This document shows positions 54,636 to 64,000 of a stretch of 64,000 bases of DNA, in pieces. The notes below the pieces were generated by a model. The model did no database searches. It had not been told where the DNA came from and saw only the letters and a list, made by a program, of their open reading frames with translations. Position 1 is the first letter of the stretch. Each line of letters opens with the position of its first letter. Source of the stretch: Demequina sp. TMPB413. Lineage in GTDB: Bacteria > Actinomycetota > Actinomycetes > Actinomycetales > Demequinaceae. The DNA is taken from NCBI RefSeq assembly GCF_020447105.2, contig NZ_CP096184.1:930001-994000 (forward strand). The letters are read 5' to 3'. The translations under genes and the position numbers were made by a program.

Positions 54636-55466
54636 GTGTTGAGTTCAAAGTACGCCCCGGTGATTGCGATCGCCGTCGTCGCGATCATGATCTTGGGTGC
54701 GCTCGGGTTCTTCCTAGCGATCAAGCCCCAGATCGATGGTGCGGCCGAAGCACTTGAGCGGAAAGACGTCGTCGAGGCCAACATCACACAGATTGGGAAC
54801 GACACCGAGCAGATCGATGCCGCTGCGGCTCGCCTTGCCGAAGCGCCAGACCTCGGTGCGGAAACGGCGCTCAACGCGCCTGCGTCCATGGACCTGTCCG
54901 AGTTTCACACGCGACTCGACACCGCCGTCAAATCGTCGCAGGCGGAAGTGGTGGCGATTAACGTCGCGAGTCCGACCGAGGTGGTCGCGTGGACACTCGA
55001 CGCGGCGGCGCGGCCGTCCACAGGCGTAGCCGGCTACTTCGAGACGGGCCCGGTGCCGCGATTGGCTAACGAGCCAAGCCTTGCCGTGCCGTACGAGCCA
55101 GTTGTGAAGCCGGTAACTCCAGAGACGCCTGGGGCGACATCGATCGTGCGCATGGATGTCACCCTTGTCGTCGCGGGTACGCCTAAGGAAGTGGAGACGC
55201 TTCTTCGGCTCCTTGCTGCTCCAGAAGACCGCCTGTTCCAGGTCTTCGAACTCTATGAAGAGGCCAGGTTCGAGCGTGACACGCCTGAGAAGGGCACGAA
55301 CGGGTACAGCGACGGAGACGTCAAGGCAACGATTTTCGGTGCGCTCTACCTCCTCAACCCCGACACGACAGTCGACGACGAAGGCGAGCTGGTTCCCGCG
55401 ACGCTTCCGTCAGACTCTCCGTTCCTTGAGCCCGACGACTACGAGCCCCAAGTGGGCGCCAAGTAG
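54636..55466 (+). CDS. pilO: Type IV pilus assembly protein PilO
   Basis: 276 residues. One N-terminal membrane helix (about 7-30, APVIAIAVVAIMILGALGFFLAI), a coiled coil with a heptad-like pattern and an extracellular domain (FHTRLDTAVKSSQAEVVAINVASP; MDVTLVVAGTPKEVETLLRLL). The assignment rests on position after pilN and on the topology. GTG start 2 nt after pilN. No pilP or pilQ follows, as expected for a single-membrane cell. The C-terminal tail is acidic. Confidence 0.82.
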   Translation: MLSSKYAPVIAIAVVAIMILGALGFFLAIKPQIDGAAEALERKDVVEANITQIGNDTEQIDAAAARLAEAPDLGAETALNAPASMDLSEFHTRLDTAVKSSQAEVVAINVASPTEVVAWTLDAAARPSTGVAGYFETGPVPRLANEPSLAVPYEPVVKPVTPETPGATSIVRMDVTLVVAGTPKEVETLLRLLAAPEDRLFQVFELYEEARFERDTPEKGTNGYSDGDVKATIFGALYLLNPDTTVDDEGELVPATLPSDSPFLEPDDYEPQVGAK

Positions 55467-55475
55467 GCCCCACCG

Positions 55476-55531
55476 CGTGAGAGGGGTTGTCGCAGACCAT
55501 CTAGCCCGTGCGTCTGCCAGCCCCTCTCACG
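55476..55531 (+). terminator. Two-part hairpin between pilO and aroC
   Basis: Outer arms CGTGAGAGGGG (55476-55486) and CCCCTCTCACG (55521-55531) enclose inner arms GCAGAC (55492-55497) and GTCTGC (55512-55517). It should end pilus transcription. The right arm stops 4 bp before the -10-like AACAAT of aroC. Confidence 0.65.
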
Positions 55532-55534
55532 TGG

Positions 55535-55540
55535 AACAAT
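55535..55540 (+). promoter_or_regulatory. -10-like box placing transcription start at the aroC ATG
   Basis: AACAAT ends 7 nt before the ATG at 55548 and no ribosome binding site is seen. The surrounding TGGAACAAT...CCCATG matches that of hisS. Confidence 0.4.
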
Positions 55541-55547
55541 GTGACCC

Positions 55548-56732
55548 ATGCTCCGATGGTTGACCGCTGGCGAATCGCACGGCCCCGCTCTTGTGGGCAC
55601 ACTCGAAGGACTTCCCGCAGGCGTGGAGGTGACCTCTGCCCACGTCCGGGAGGCGCTTGCGCGTAGGCGTCTCGGCTACGGCAGGGGAGCGCGCATGGCC
55701 TTCGAGCAGGACGAAGTGACCATTCTTGGCGGCGTGCGCCACGGCGTGAGCCAGGGTGGGCCAGTTGCCATCATGATCGGCAATACCGAGTGGCCCAAGT
55801 GGGAGACCGTGATGGCGGCGGATCCTGTTGACCCTGAGCTTCTCAAAGGCGGACGGGCGCAGTCGCTGACTCGCCCGCGACCCGGTCACGCAGACCTCGT
55901 GGGCATGACCAAATACGCGCTCGACGACGCGCGACCGGTCTTGGAGCGCGCCTCCGCTCGCGAGACGGCGGCCCGCGTTGCGCTGGGCGCTGTTGCCGAG
56001 GCGTTCCTTGTACAGGCCGCGGGTATCACTTTGGTATCGCACACGCTTCAGGTGGGTCCCGTTCGGGTGCCGGACGATGCGCCGCTACCCACTGCGGCGG
56101 AAGCCGCCGCGCTCGACGCTGACCCGATTCGTTGCTTCCACCCGGAAACGTCGGCCGCGATGGTGGAGGAGATCGACGACTGCCAAAAGGCGGGAGACAC
56201 CCTCGGCGGAGTCGTGGAGGTCATCGCCTACGGCGTACCGGTCGGCCTCGGTTCTCACGTGCACTGGGACAGGCGCCTCGACGCACGCCTCGCGGCCGCA
56301 CTCATGGGCATCCAGGCCATCAAGGGCGTCGAGGTGGGCGATGGCTTCGCGACGGCCGCGCGCAGGGGCTCCCAAGCGCACGATGAGATCGAGTATGTCA
56401 ACGGCGCTGTCGCGCGGCGCACCAACCGGGCCGGCGGAATCGAGGGCGGCATGACCAACGCGGAGCCGCTGCGTGTTCGTGCCGCCATGAAGCCCATCAG
56501 CACCGTGCCGCGGGCCCTCGACACGATCGACACCTCGACGGGCGAGCCCGCGAAGGCGATCCACCAGCGTTCCGACGTATGCGCCGTCGCTCCGGCCGCA
56601 GTCGTCGCTCAGGCCATGGTCGCCCTCACCCTTGCGGACGCCGTCTTGGAGAAGTTCGGTGGCGATTCGGTCGCAGAGGTCAAACGAAACCTCGCCGCAT
56701 ACGAGGCCGCCATCCCTGACACGCTCCGCTGA
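55548..56732 (+). CDS. aroC: Chorismate synthase
   Basis: 394 residues, FMN-dependent enzyme that converts EPSP to chorismate. Signatures: [21 protein letters not shown] at the N-terminus, [47 protein letters not shown] and [20 protein letters not shown]. First gene of aroC-aroK-aroB; its stop overlaps the aroK start (TGATG). Confidence 0.97.
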   Translation: MLRWLTAGESHGPALVGTLEGLPAGVEVTSAHVREALARRRLGYGRGARMAFEQDEVTILGGVRHGVSQGGPVAIMIGNTEWPKWETVMAADPVDPELLKGGRAQSLTRPRPGHADLVGMTKYALDDARPVLERASARETAARVALGAVAEAFLVQAAGITLVSHTLQVGPVRVPDDAPLPTAAEAAALDADPIRCFHPETSAAMVEEIDDCQKAGDTLGGVVEVIAYGVPVGLGSHVHWDRRLDARLAAALMGIQAIKGVEVGDGFATAARRGSQAHDEIEYVNGAVARRTNRAGGIEGGMTNAEPLRVRAAMKPISTVPRALDTIDTSTGEPAKAIHQRSDVCAVAPAAVVAQAMVALTLADAVLEKFGGDSVAEVKRNLAAYEAAIPDTLR

Positions 56733-57247
56733 TGCCCCCGGTCGTCGTCCTGATCGGCCCGCCGGGTTCCGGCAAGTCATCCGTTGGCGCTCAGGTCGCG
56801 CGATTGCTGTCAACGACACTTCGCGACACCGACGCCGATGTCGAAGCTCACGCGGGACGCTCCGTCGCCGACATCTTCGTGACGGATGGCGAGCAGCACT
56901 TTCGCGAGTTGGAGAGGGCCGCCGTATCGCGCGCTCTGACCGAACATGAGGGCGTGCTAAGCCTTGGGGGAGGAGCGCCCATCGACCCCGCGACCCAGGA
57001 CCTTCTGAGGGCCTACGTGGCCGAGGGCGGACACGTCGTGTTTCTCGATGTGAGCCTCACCGCCGCCGTCCCGCGAGTTGGCTTGAACGCAAACCGCCCT
57101 CTGCTCCTCGGGAATCCTCGCCAGAAGTGGCTTGCTCTCATGACCGAGCGCCGGCCCATCTACGAAGGCCTGGCGACTCGCACAGTGATGACGGATGATC
57201 GCAAGCCAAAGGGCATAGCGAGAGAGATTGCGGAGGCACTGGGATGA
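56732..57247 (+). CDS. aroK: Shikimate kinase
   Basis: 171-residue P-loop kinase: Walker [11 protein letters not shown] at about 8-17, shikimate-binding [12 protein letters not shown] and the GGGA motif in [11 protein letters not shown], and the lid Arg in [14 protein letters not shown]. It phosphorylates shikimate at the 3-hydroxyl. Coupled to aroC in front and to aroB behind by short overlaps. Confidence 0.95.
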   Translation: MPPVVVLIGPPGSGKSSVGAQVARLLSTTLRDTDADVEAHAGRSVADIFVTDGEQHFRELERAAVSRALTEHEGVLSLGGGAPIDPATQDLLRAYVAEGGHVVFLDVSLTAAVPRVGLNANRPLLLGNPRQKWLALMTERRPIYEGLATRTVMTDDRKPKGIAREIAEALG

Positions 57248-58371
57248 CGAAAATCACGGTGAACACCGCTCGTCCTTACGACGTGACGGTGGGGCAGGGA
57301 CTCGACGAGGCCATCGTTGCCTCGGTCTCGGACTCCGTGCGCAAGGTACTCATCGTCTACTCGGCACCCCTGGCCGGGAGAGCCGATGCGCTGAGCAGCG
57401 GACTCGAGGCACGCGGGTTCACGCCGGTGCGAGCCGAGGTTCCTGACGCCGAGTCCGGAAAGACCGCCGAGGTCCTTGCGTTCTGCTGGCAGGTACTCGG
57501 CAAGTCGGACTTCACACGCTCTGACCTGGTAATGGGGCTCGGGGGTGGGGCCGTGACGGATCTCGCTGGATTCGTTGCCGCGACATGGTTACGCGGCATC
57601 GACGTGATTCAGGTCCCGACGACGTTGTTGGGCATGGTCGACGCCGCGGTAGGCGGCAAGACCGGCATCAACACGACGGAAGGCAAGAACCTTGTGGGGG
57701 CCTTCCACGAACCCCTTGGTGTCTGGTGCGACACTGACCGATTGACAACCCTTCCCCGTCACGATCTGGTTGCAGGCCTCGCTGAGGTGGTGAAGGGGGG
57801 ATTCATCGCTGACGCGAGGATTCTCGAGCTCGTTGAGGACAACATGGGCCTGCTCACTGCCACGGTGCAGTCTGGCTCGAGGGCTGATGCCTCCGGCGAT
57901 GCCCGAGCGTTGGACTCCGCTGCCATACCGGTCTTGACCGAACTCGTCGCACGCAAGGTAGCCGTCAAAGCAAACGTCGTGGGCGCTGATCTCAAAGAAT
58001 CCTTTCATCGGGAGATTCTGAACTACGGCCATACCTTCGGTCACGCTATCGAGTACACGGAGCGCTACCAATGGCGACACGGCGCCGCCGTATCGGTGGG
58101 AATGGTCTTTGCGGCCGAACTGGCGCGATTGGCGGGCAAGCTGTCCGACGCCGATGTCGACCGCCACCGCTCCATCCTTGGCGGCCTTGGCCTTCCCACG
58201 AACTATGCACCCGGACGATGGGAAGCGCTCTACACGGCCATGAAGCGGGACAAGAAGACCAGGGGAGACCTGCTCCGATTCGTCGTGCTGCATGGCCTCG
58301 GTAATCCGCAGCGGCTTGAGGGTCCCGACCCCTCGCTGCTGGCGGCCGCATACGACGCGGTATCGCGCTAG
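57244..58371 (+). CDS. aroB: 3-Dehydroquinate synthase
   Basis: 375 residues, NAD- and metal-dependent. Conserved block [46 protein letters not shown], then [10 protein letters not shown] and the metal-binding [12 protein letters not shown]. It makes the first carbocycle of the shikimate pathway. The ATG overlaps the aroK stop by 4 nt. Confidence 0.97.
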   Translation: MTKITVNTARPYDVTVGQGLDEAIVASVSDSVRKVLIVYSAPLAGRADALSSGLEARGFTPVRAEVPDAESGKTAEVLAFCWQVLGKSDFTRSDLVMGLGGGAVTDLAGFVAATWLRGIDVIQVPTTLLGMVDAAVGGKTGINTTEGKNLVGAFHEPLGVWCDTDRLTTLPRHDLVAGLAEVVKGGFIADARILELVEDNMGLLTATVQSGSRADASGDARALDSAAIPVLTELVARKVAVKANVVGADLKESFHREILNYGHTFGHAIEYTERYQWRHGAAVSVGMVFAAELARLAGKLSDADVDRHRSILGGLGLPTNYAPGRWEALYTAMKRDKKTRGDLLRFVVLHGLGNPQRLEGPDPSLLAAAYDAVSR

Positions 58372-58405
58372 CAGCGTCGTCAACCCTGGCACTGGCGCAC
58401 AACGC

Positions 58406-58411
58406 TACGCT
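58406..58411 (+). promoter_or_regulatory. -10 box placing transcription start at the aroQ ATG
   Basis: TACGCT ends 7 nt before the ATG at 58419 and no ribosome binding site is present. aroQ may therefore be expressed from its own leaderless promoter. The -35 is weak. Confidence 0.45.
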
Positions 58412-58418
58412 GGGGCGC

Positions 58419-58862
58419 ATGAGCAACGTACTGGTCGTCAATGGGCCCAATCTGGGCAGGCTCGGTACGCGGGAGCCGGAAAAGTATGGCTCGACCACGC
58501 ACGACGAGCTAGCTGCATTGGTGATGCAGTGGGGCGCAGAGGTTGGGTTGGAGGCCACGCTTCGACAGTCCGATAGTGAGACCGACTTGGTGCACTGGAT
58601 GCACGAGGCGGTGGACAGTGGCACTCACGTGGTCCTCAATCCCGCGGCCTTCACGCACTACTCTTACGCTCTCCGGGATGCTTGTGCATTGGTGACGGCG
58701 GCCGGCCTTGTCCTGGTGGAAGTGCACGTAACGAATCCGCACGCTCGGGAGGATTTCAGGAGCGTCTCGGTGATCTCCGGCGTTGCCACGGGCACCATCG
58801 GTGGCTTTGGCGTCGACTCCTACCGCCTGGCCTTCCAGGCTGTGGCTCAGCGCGTCGGCTAG
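58419..58862 (+). CDS. aroQ: Type II 3-dehydroquinate dehydratase
   Basis: 147 residues, dodecamer-forming class. Active-site segments: [17 protein letters not shown] (catalytic Arg and Tyr on the lid), [24 protein letters not shown] with the catalytic His, and [13 protein letters not shown]. It removes water from 3-dehydroquinate. Lies 47 nt after aroB and before efp. Confidence 0.96.
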   Translation: MSNVLVVNGPNLGRLGTREPEKYGSTTHDELAALVMQWGAEVGLEATLRQSDSETDLVHWMHEAVDSGTHVVLNPAAFTHYSYALRDACALVTAAGLVLVEVHVTNPHAREDFRSVSVISGVATGTIGGFGVDSYRLAFQAVAQRVG

Positions 58863-58903
58863 ACTGGCCGACGGACTTTTTCACCCAACACCCAAGGACG
58901 ATT

Positions 58904-59467
58904 GTGGCGACCTCGAACGACATCAAGAACGGCTCCGTGCTGAACCTCGACGGCAACCTCTGGACGATCATCGACTTCCAGCACGTGAAGCCAGGCAAGG
59001 GCGGCGCCTTCGTGCGCACCAAGATGAAGAACGTGATGTCTGGCAAGGTCGTCGACAAGACGTTCAACGCGGGCGCGAAGGTCGAGTTCGAGACTGTTGA
59101 CCGCAGGGACATGCAGTACTTGTACAACGACGGCACCGACTACATCTTCATGGATCCCGACACGTTCGACCAGGTGTCGATCACGCCGCAAATCATGGGC
59201 GAGGCCAAGGACTACCTCTTGGAGAACGAGAAGGCCCTGGTCGGCTCGCACAACGGCAACCCCATCTTCGTGGAGCTCCCTGCGTCCGTCGTGCTCGAAG
59301 TGACCTACACGGAGCCCGGCCTCCAGGGCGACCGTTCGTCTGGCGGCACGAAGCCTGCGACGCTCGAGACCGGCAAGGAGATCCAGGTTCCTCTGTTCCT
59401 TGAGGCTGGCACCAAGGTCAAGGTCAACACCTCATCCGGTGAGTACCTGAGCCGCGTGAACGACTAG
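58904..59467 (+). CDS. efp: Translation elongation factor P
   Basis: 187 residues, three-domain tRNA mimic that relieves ribosome stalling at polyproline. Domain I carries the tip lysine Lys32 in [16 protein letters not shown]; the C-terminus holds [16 protein letters not shown] and [17 protein letters not shown] start with AAGGACG upstream; a -10 box TAGACT lies at the end of aroQ. nusB starts directly after its stop. Confidence 0.97.
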   Translation: MATSNDIKNGSVLNLDGNLWTIIDFQHVKPGKGGAFVRTKMKNVMSGKVVDKTFNAGAKVEFETVDRRDMQYLYNDGTDYIFMDPDTFDQVSITPQIMGEAKDYLLENEKALVGSHNGNPIFVELPASVVLEVTYTEPGLQGDRSSGGTKPATLETGKEIQVPLFLEAGTKVKVNTSSGEYLSRVND

Positions 59468-59926
59468 ATGGCAGCACGTACCAAGGCCCGCAAACGCGCT
59501 CTCGACATTCTCTTCGAGTCTGACCAGCGCGGCGCCAACGTTTCCCAAGTGCTGGCGGAGCGCATCGCCCTGTCGGGCCGCGAGACGGAGCTGCCCGAGT
59601 ACTCCGCGCAGATCGTGTCGGGAGTGGTCGCGCACTGGATGGAGATCCAGGCGTTGATCGAGGAGGCGTCCACGGAGTGGACGGTGGACAGGATGCCTGC
59701 GGTGGACAGGGCGCTCTTGCGCATCGCTACGTGGGAGATCCTCTTCAACGATGAGGTCTCGGTCGCCGTGGCTATTGACGAGGCTGTTGACCTCGCCCGC
59801 GACCTCAGCACTGATGACTCCCCGCGCTTCCTCAACGGGGTGCTGGGGCACATCGCAAGAGAGGCTCCTGCGATTCGCCCTGCCGCCACTGATGATGCTG
59901 AGATGGAGTCAGACCACAACGAGTGA
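59468..59926 (+). CDS. nusB: Transcription antitermination factor NusB
   Basis: 152 residues, all-helical. It begins RTKARKRALDILFESDQRG and contains DRALLRIATWEILF, SVAVAIDEAVDLARDLSTDDSPRFLNGVLGHIA, the standard NusB core. It binds boxA with NusE during rRNA transcription. The start is adjacent to the efp stop. The tail is acidic. Confidence 0.96.
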   Translation: MAARTKARKRALDILFESDQRGANVSQVLAERIALSGRETELPEYSAQIVSGVVAHWMEIQALIEEASTEWTVDRMPAVDRALLRIATWEILFNDEVSVAVAIDEAVDLARDLSTDDSPRFLNGVLGHIAREAPAIRPAATDDAEMESDHNE

Positions 59927-59943
59927 CGATGCGAGGAGGGCCC

Positions 59944-60261
59944 GTGTCCAACCACCGTGAACTTCAAGAACCCCAAGGCGACCTCTCGCTCAAGCTGGGT
60001 CGCGAGCAGGTCGACATCGAGAACCGCTGGGAAGTCGCGTCAATCCTCAATGACGTGATGACCGGCGTATGGTTCCTCACCGGTTCCATCCTGAACCTCG
60101 TAGGCGGCTCGGGCGACTGGCCGATGTACTTCTATCTCGCGGGCTCCTCGCAATTGCTCTTGCGCGCGCTTCTTAGGCTGGCTCGCCGCATCCACATTCG
60201 TCGCACCTCCACTCGCTCGGGCCCAAGGATGTACAAGCGCACCACACCCGGTTCGTCGTAG
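59944..60261 (+). CDS. YrhK-like small membrane protein
   Basis: 105 residues. REQVDIENRWEVASILNDVMTGVWFLTGSILN, a short loop, then WPMYFYLAGSSQLLLRALLRLARRIH: two membrane helices with the YrhK-domain pattern, followed by a basic tail. The function is unknown. GTG 59944 has GAGGAGGG upstream and is preferred over the ATG at 59923 that overlaps nusB. It stands between nusB and the pyr operon. Confidence 0.75.
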   Translation: MSNHRELQEPQGDLSLKLGREQVDIENRWEVASILNDVMTGVWFLTGSILNLVGGSGDWPMYFYLAGSSQLLLRALLRLARRIHIRRTSTRSGPRMYKRTTPGSS

Positions 60262-60285
60262 CGAACATCGGCGGGGCCCCTGCGG

Positions 60286-61839
<1,554 letters not shown>

Positions 61840-61843
<4 letters not shown>

Positions 61844-63138
61844 GTAGCACGTTCATCATTTCGGGCGCCAGCGCCTACGGGGACACGCCAGCCGACGTGG
61901 GGGTTGCGGACGGCGTCATCGTCCCCGTCGACGCGCTACCGACCGATGCCGTGCGCATCGATGGCGAGGGACTCGTGCTCCTGCCTGGACTCGTCGACCT
62001 CCACACCCACCTGCGCGAGCCAGGACGGGAGGATGCGGAGACCATCGAGACAGGTTCGCTGGCCGCCGCGAGAGGTGGCTGGACCGCGATCCACGCCATG
62101 GCGAACACCAACCCCGTGGCCGACACGGCGGGAGTGGTCGAGCAGGTCTGGTCAAGGGGACGCGAGATCGGGCTGGTTGACGTGTACCCGGTGGGCGCCG
62201 TCACCGTTGGCCTCAAGGGCGAGCACTTGTCGGAGATGGGCGCGATGGCTCACTCCCGCGCACGGGTTCGACTCTTCAGCGACGACGGAATCTGTGTGAA
62301 CGACCCCGTCATCATGCGCCGCGCCCTCGAGTACGTGAAGTCCTTCGACGGAGCGGTCGTGCAGCATGCCCAAGACCTGCGCCTGACAGAGGGCTCCCAA
62401 ATGCATGAGGGCGAAGTCTCAGCAGAGCTCGGCCTCACGGGCTGGCCTGCCGTGGCAGAAGAGTCGATTGTGGCTCGCGACGTGTTGCTTGCCGGCCACG
62501 TCGGTTCGCGAGTCCATATTCAGCACCTGTCGACGGCTGGCTCCGTCGACATCGTCAGGTGGGCGAAGTCCCGCGGCATCAATGTGACGGCAGAGGCGAC
62601 GCCTCACCACCTCTTCCTGACCCACGAAGAGGCCAGAAGTTACAACCCGCTGTTCAAGGTGAATCCGCCACTGCGTACTGCGGAGGATGTTGACGCCGTG
62701 CGTCAGGGCCTTGCCGACGGCACGATCGACATCGTCGCGACGGACCATGCGCCCCACCCCAGTGAGGACAAGGATTGCGAGTGGGCCGCGGCGGCCTTCG
62801 GCATGACGGGCCTCGAAACCGCGCTGGGGATCGTTCAGTCGGTCATGGTCGACTCGGGGCTGATGACCTGGCGGGACGTGGCGCGCGTGATGTCGACAAC
62901 GCCGGCGAGCATCGGCAGAGTCTCGCAGTGGCACGGCCGACCGATAGCGGTGGGGGAGCCGGCGCACTTGACCCTCGTGGATCCCCATGCCACGTACACG
63001 GTTGACCCCGCGTCGCATGCGAGCAGGTCGCGCAACACGCCTTACGCTGGCAGGGTCCTCCCAGGCCGTGCCGTTGCCACCTTCTTGCGCGGCAAGCCCA
63101 CCTACCTTGATCCACGTTTCGAAGGAGTGTTCGCGTGA
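61840..63138 (+). CDS. pyrC: Dihydroorotase (type I)
   Basis: 432 residues, amidohydrolase barrel. Metal-site motif [18 protein letters not shown], the conserved MANTNPVAD and GLKG segments, [33 protein letters not shown] and the catalytic Asp in [14 protein letters not shown]. It closes carbamoyl aspartate to dihydroorotate. GTG start overlapping pyrB; the end overlaps carA. Confidence 0.96.
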
Positions 63139-64000
63139 GCAACGACCAGGCCGTGCTCGTCCTCGAAAACGGCGACGTGTACCGTGGACAGGCCTATGGC
63201 GCCCGCGGTCAGACCCTCGGCGAGATCGTCTTCAACACGGGCATGACGGGCTACCAAGAGACGCTGACAGACCCCTCGTACTACCAGCAGATTGTCGTGA
63301 TGACGGCGCCGCACATCGGCAACACCGGCATGAATGACCAGGACGCCGAGTCACGGCGCATTTGGGTTGCGGGTTTTGTGGTGCGCGAGCCAGCCCGCAG
63401 GTCCAGCAACTGGCGTTCTCAGCGGACGCTCGAGGCTGACCTTGCGGAACAAGGCGTCGTTTCCCTGTCAGGAATCGACACGCGCAAGCTCACGAGGACA
63501 CTGCGCACTGCAGGCACGATGCGCGCTGGCATCTTCTCCGGCGACGCCATCGCCGACGATGCCGAACTGCTGGCACGTGTGCGCGAGTCTGCGCCCATGG
63601 CGGGAGCACATCTCGCCGACGCCGTCTCGATCGATGGCGACTACGTCATCTCGCCGCCTGAAGGCGTCGACCAAGTGGCGCACGTTGTCGCCGTCGACCT
63701 TGGCATTAAGGCCATGACTCCAGAGCTCATGGCTCAGCGCGGAATCAAGGTCACGGTCGTTCCCTCATCGTGGACGGCAGAGCAGATTCTCGCTCGCGAG
63801 CCTGACGGTGTCTTCTTCTCGAACGGACCAGGGGACCCGTCTGCGGCGGACAGGTCGGTGAGCGTCGTGCGCGGCATTCTCGATGCACGAGTGCCGCTTT
63901 TCGGGATTTGTTTTGGCAATCAACTCTTGGGCCGCGCCCTTGGCTACGGAACATACAAGCTGCGTTTTGGCCACCGCGGCATCAACCAGCCCGTGATGGA
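63135..64000 (+). CDS. carA: Carbamoyl-phosphate synthase small subunit (cut by window end)
   Basis: At least 288 residues are visible; the family length is about 370-390. N-terminal domain: [50 protein letters not shown]. The glutaminase domain begins [12 protein letters not shown], with [12 protein letters not shown] and the nucleophile loop [11 protein letters not shown]; Asn in place of the E. coli His after Gly is usual in Actinobacteria. The GTG start overlaps the pyrC stop (GTGA). The His-Glu part of the triad and carB lie beyond the window. Confidence 0.96.
   Translation, partial: MSNDQAVLVLENGDVYRGQAYGARGQTLGEIVFNTGMTGYQETLTDPSYYQQIVVMTAPHIGNTGMNDQDAESRRIWVAGFVVREPARRSSNWRSQRTLEADLAEQGVVSLSGIDTRKLTRTLRTAGTMRAGIFSGDAIADDAELLARVRESAPMAGAHLADAVSIDGDYVISPPEGVDQVAHVVAVDLGIKAMTPELMAQRGIKVTVVPSSWTAEQILAREPDGVFFSNGPGDPSAADRSVSVVRGILDARVPLFGICFGNQLLGRALGYGTYKLRFGHRGINQPVM

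Overview
The window is a gene-dense, high-GC stretch of an actinobacterial chromosome with GTG/TTG starts, many 4-base ATGA/GTGA gene overlaps and TANNNT -10 boxes. The phosphatidylinositol-mannoside block (HIT, pgsA, patA, pimA) and the order thrS-HIT-pgsA-patA-pimA-pdxS-pdxT-yebC-ruvCAB-secDF-relA-hisS-aspS-rarA-alaS-ruvX-mltG-aroE-aroCKBQ-efp-nusB-pyrR-pyrB-pyrC-carA match the Actinobacteria. A type IV pilus locus and the lack of mycobacterial-type genes make a Micrococcales relative (Demequina/Cellulomonas type) the most likely source; that placement is an inference. No phage, IS element, CRISPR array or rRNA was seen.

Layout. 1-3.2 kb: 5' part of treY (minus), a Tp34/P19-like protein (minus) and an orphan PAS protein (plus). 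3.2-5.8 kb: a Gly-Cys-Val tRNA cluster (minus), the folate genes pabB-pabC, then a second tRNA-Val. 5.9-7.6 kb: a membrane GGDEF protein whose frame runs into a small hydrophilic protein. 7.7-15 kb: thrS, the PIM pathway genes and the vitamin B6 genes pdxS/pdxT with a Nudix gene between them. 15-24.5 kb: a SatD-like regulator with a membrane protein, yebC, ruvCAB, secDF and relA. 24.4-27.2 kb (minus): an AbiEi-like protein, a DUF349 protein and a membrane cyclophilin. 27.2-30.4 kb: hisS and aspS. 30.4-36.6 kb: a small accessory block of an ArsR regulator with an MFS exporter, an EamA exporter divergent from a LysR regulator, and an MMPL/RND-type exporter. 36.6-43.9 kb: rarA, rpsD, alaS, ruvX, mltG, aroE. 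44-55.5 kb: a complete monoderm type IV pilus locus (pilB, pilT, pilC, pilA, three minor pilins, pilD, pilMNO). 55.5-64 kb: the shikimate genes aroC-aroK-aroB-aroQ, efp, nusB, a YrhK-like membrane gene, and the pyrimidine operon pyrR-pyrB-pyrC-carA, cut by the window end.

The genes mostly act as housekeeping modules joined by translational coupling. The least ordinary parts are the pilus locus, with a 626-residue beta-helical minor-pilin-like protein and hairpins bracketing the major pilin; the GGDEF gene with an internal start in the same frame; the SatD-like/membrane-protein pair under a palindromic promoter; and a set of genes whose -10 box lies 6-7 nt before the ATG, which predicts leaderless mRNAs. 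No clearly new defence or biosynthetic system was found.
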